In this document: piece after piece, positions 5,494 to 7,354 of the stretch
Layout of the letters: the number at the start of each line of letters is the position of its first letter
Numbering within the stretch: the first letter of the stretch is position 1
Origin: DATDTB01 sp035291025
GTDB lineage: Archaea > Iainarchaeota > Iainarchaeia > JAFGOX01 > DATDTB01
NCBI GenBank assembly: GCA_035291025.1
Contig: DATDTB010000096.1
Coordinates: forward strand, 1 to 7,354
Direction of reading: 5' to 3'
DNA: 7,354 nucleotides
The notes under the pieces: model-generated
Seen by the model: only the letters and a program-made list of their open reading frames with translations
What the model was told of the DNA's origin: nothing
The model's database searches: none
Position numbers and translations under genes: made by a program

Positions 5494-7354
5494 CTTTTTC
5501 TTTTTGCGTTCCGAGAAACTTGCCGCGAGCTTCTTCAACCGCTCAGTCCTCACCGCAATCAATCCAGCCAGCAAAAGCGCCGCAAACAACGCCGACTCTG
5601 CCGGGTTTTCAGGCCACCACGGCAGCTGGAAGAATCCTGACTGGCCGGCGCCGCCTGGCACGTTTATAGCGATGTTCGTTCCAGGCCCGCCGACAACCCT
5701 GCCGTCGTCAGTCGCCCTGATTGAAAGGCCTTGCTTTATTGCGTCAATGAGTGGAATGGTTTGCGCGTTCAACGCCTTCCAAACCGCGCTGTCAGGGTCG
5801 AACAACAAAGTCCCGCCTTTTCCGACGAGCTTGCTCACGACTTCAGCCAGCCCGTCGTTGACGCTCACGAAGACCTTGCCGTTGTCTTCGTCCAGCTTTA
5901 TTTTCTGGTCACCCTTGTCCGTTGGCAGGAGGAACTCGTTGGGGCCGATTTTCTGGACTGGGCCAGTGAGCTGGAAGTCCTCGGCTTTTCCCGTCCTCTT
6001 GTCGATCACCCTGAGGCGCTCGCTGCAGTTGCCGTTGCCCAAGTCGTCCACTACCAAGTAGTAAATGTGGTCCTCGGTTTCAATTATTTGCTTGGGCCCC
6101 TGCGCAGCCGAGGCCTTGTTCAAGGCGTCAACGTCCCTTATTGCCTGGGCGTTGGATGGGTCGGGGCCGAAGTTGAAGTTGAAGCCAGTGGTTCCAGTGG
6201 CGCAGTCCTTCTTGGCAGCGCTGACGTCCAAGCCCGTGATTTGCGCAGTCGAAGCCTTTGCCAGCTCTCGCAGCCAGAACAGCAGGGAGTTCTCGGAGGT
6301 TGCGTCCCTCAAGAATGACGCCTTTGTTGTGGTGATAGCGGCAATCTTTCCCAGTCCCTGTGTTTCGCCTCCCGTCGTTAGAGTGACGTCGCCGTTGGCG
6401 TTGACTGAAACGAACGCGTTCTTTGGCGTTGCCGCGACCTTGACCTTGGGGCCGTTGACCGACAAGGAGTTTCCGTTAAAGAACACTGAATGCCCGTCGT
6501 CCGTTATCACCGAGTTAACTTTTCCAACGACGCTTGAAATGTCCTCCAGTCCCAGCGTTCCGGTGCCGGCGCCGCTGCACGCCGCGTAGTCTTTGGCGCA
6601 GTTAAAGAACTCAGAGTTGACCATGAACTTTTGGGGCTCGGTGGTGATCTTTATTACTGGGTCTTGGCCCGAAAGCGAGACCTTCACTACTTTTTGCGGG
6701 ACTTGGAACACCCCTGAAGGGACGTCGGGAGCGGCCATGTTCAACAGAGTCTTCTTGTCGCTTTTTTCCTCGACTGGCGTCTTGAACAAGCACTCCTCTT
6801 TCCCGCCTTCCCGCACAACGCACAAGTTCGCGTTCCCCGGGCCTTGCCTTAGCACGAGCTTAGTCTTTCCATTTACTCCCTGGAGCGTGGTTGTTTTTTC
6901 TTCCTCGGCCAGCTTTACGACGTTGCACAACCCCTTCAGCCACACGGAGTACAGCCCGTAAGCGTTTAGTTCGCTGTGCACTGGGATTATCGCGCCGTCA
7001 GAGCTCTTTGACGCCGTTGAATCGACTTGGAGCTCCATTACTTTCGGGTGCACTCCCGCGACCCCGCCCACGACTTCCTTGATGTTCTTGTCCAGTTCCT
7101 GCAAGGCGTCCTTGCTAATGAACGGCAACGGCGACCCTTCTTCTTTTCCGTCCTCGCCTGAAACACGTTCAATTGAAGTCCCGGCGTGCAGCAAGTCCTG
7201 GGTGAAATTCGTTACTTCCTTTGCGACCTCGTTGTTCGTTGTGAGTTCCTTGTCCTCAGGCGCGAGGTGTCCAGTGACGTAGTAACCGCCGGAAGTGTCA
7301 ATGCAGCCGTCAATGCAGTACGCGTTGATCACCCACTGGCCTATCACTGCTTGG
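5473..7354 (-). CDS. Large predicted extracellular protein with C-terminal membrane anchor, unknown function, 5' partial
   Basis: I do not recognise a domain here. The visible part is at least 624 residues (counting from GTG 7347). The frame is open to the right edge and no signal peptide is seen, so the N-terminus is probably cut off. Most of it looks like an alternating beta-strand protein with many Asp-Gly/Asn-Gly turns (for example NGKVFVSVNDG, 489-499), low in lysine clusters until the end. Nine cysteines are spread over it, including Cys11/15, 176/186 and 250/257, which could form disulfides outside the cell. A proline/tryptophan-rich linker (QLPWWPENP, 574-582) precedes a single hydrophobic segment near 585-599 and a basic tail (KKKK at 615-618). 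This is the layout of a surface protein anchored by its C-terminus with the bulk outside. It stops at TAA 5473-5475, overlapping the dinB end by 21 bases. It could be a surface-layer or adhesin-like protein; that is a guess from topology. Confidence 0.78.
   Translation of the reverse strand, partial: QAVIGQWVINAYCIDGCIDTSGGYYVTGHLAPEDKELTTNNEVAKEVTNFTQDLLHAGTSIERVSGEDGKEEGSPLPFISKDALQELDKNIKEVVGGVAGVHPKVMELQVDSTASKSSDGAIIPVHSELNAYGLYSVWLKGLCNVVKLAEEEKTTTLQGVNGKTKLVLRQGPGNANLCVVREGGKEECLFKTPVEEKSDKKTLLNMAAPDVPSGVFQVPQKVVKVSLSGQDPVIKITTEPQKFMVNSEFFNCAKDYAACSGAGTGTLGLEDISSVVGKVNSVITDDGHSVFFNGNSLSVNGPKVKVAATPKNAFVSVNANGDVTLTTGGETQGLGKIAAITTTKASFLRDATSENSLLFWLRELAKASTAQITGLDVSAAKKDCATGTTGFNFNFGPDPSNAQAIRDVDALNKASAAQGPKQIIETEDHIYYLVVDDLGNGNCSERLRVIDKRTGKAEDFQLTGPVQKIGPNEFLLPTDKGDQKIKLDEDNGKVFVSVNDGLAEVVSKLVGKGGTLLFDPDSAVWKALNAQTIPLIDAIKQGLSIRATDDGRVVGGPGTNIAINVPGGAGQSGFFQLPWWPENPAESALFAALLLAGLIAVRTERLKKLAASFSERKKKKSIVRVK
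5494..5505 (+). terminator. T-rich terminator candidate immediately after dinB
   Basis: CTTTTTCTTTTT begins directly after the dinB TGA stop (5491-5493) and is a plausible archaeal T-tract terminator. The same bases encode the Lys615-618 run in the tail of the convergent surface protein, so the element lies inside that coding region. Confidence 0.4.

Noticed and set aside
5548..5625. Archaeosortase-type sorting signal in the surface protein tail.
   Set aside because: The layout (linker, hydrophobic helix, basic tail) is similar, but the diagnostic PGF-like tripeptide is absent; PWWPENP does not match a signal I know.
5477..7282. Several forward-strand open frames of 60-195 residues opposite the surface-protein gene.
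   Set aside because: They overlap each other and the single 624-residue reverse frame, which has a coherent C-terminal anchor. Their composition looks like antisense translation of that gene.
1..7354. Apparent frequency of GANTC sites (GAGTC/GACTC/GATTC) across the window.
   Set aside because: A rough count by eye is about 30, close to the roughly 29 expected by chance for this length, so there is no enrichment.

Overview
The window looks like a piece of an archaeal chromosome, probably from an uncultured lineage, possibly of the DPANN type. Three things point to archaea: a PAC2-family (archaeal proteasome chaperone type) protein, a FlaI/TadA-like secretion ATPase followed by two type II secretion F proteins, and TATA-box promoters about 25-35 bases ahead of start codons with almost no leader. 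The DNA is moderately GC-rich. Six of the seven visible gene stops are TGA, one is TAA, and none is TAG. The lineage assignment is inference from gene content, not from a marker gene.

Layout from left to right: (1) A three-gene forward cluster at 22-3184 encodes the cytoplasmic motor ATPase and two membrane platform proteins of a type IV pilus/archaellum-like machine. Both junctions carry a GTGAT Shine-Dalgarno-like word that overlaps the upstream stop codon, so the genes look translationally coupled. The second platform gene has an in-frame amber TAG at codon 58, and this is the most interesting single feature here. (2) A short convergent gap with a T tract leads to a reverse-strand gene for an 88-residue basic protein that I do not recognise. 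(3) A 72-base divergent intergenic region has a near-palindromic TATA element that could serve both this small gene and the next. (4) A forward PAC2-family gene encodes a 248-residue protein with an HbYX-like C-terminal tripeptide. (5) A forward dinB gene encodes a Y-family DNA polymerase (Pol IV) with its own leaderless-type promoter. (6) A reverse-strand gene fills the rest of the window and runs off the right edge. It encodes a large, probably extracellular protein with a C-terminal membrane anchor, and its 3' end overlaps the dinB 3' end by 21 bases.

Functionally the window combines a surface-filament assembly module without a visible pilin gene, two housekeeping genes (proteasome chaperone/activator type and translesion polymerase), and an anchored surface protein of unknown role. 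I see no tRNA, rRNA, CRISPR array, insertion sequence or long repeat. No gene-free stretch is longer than about 90 bases.
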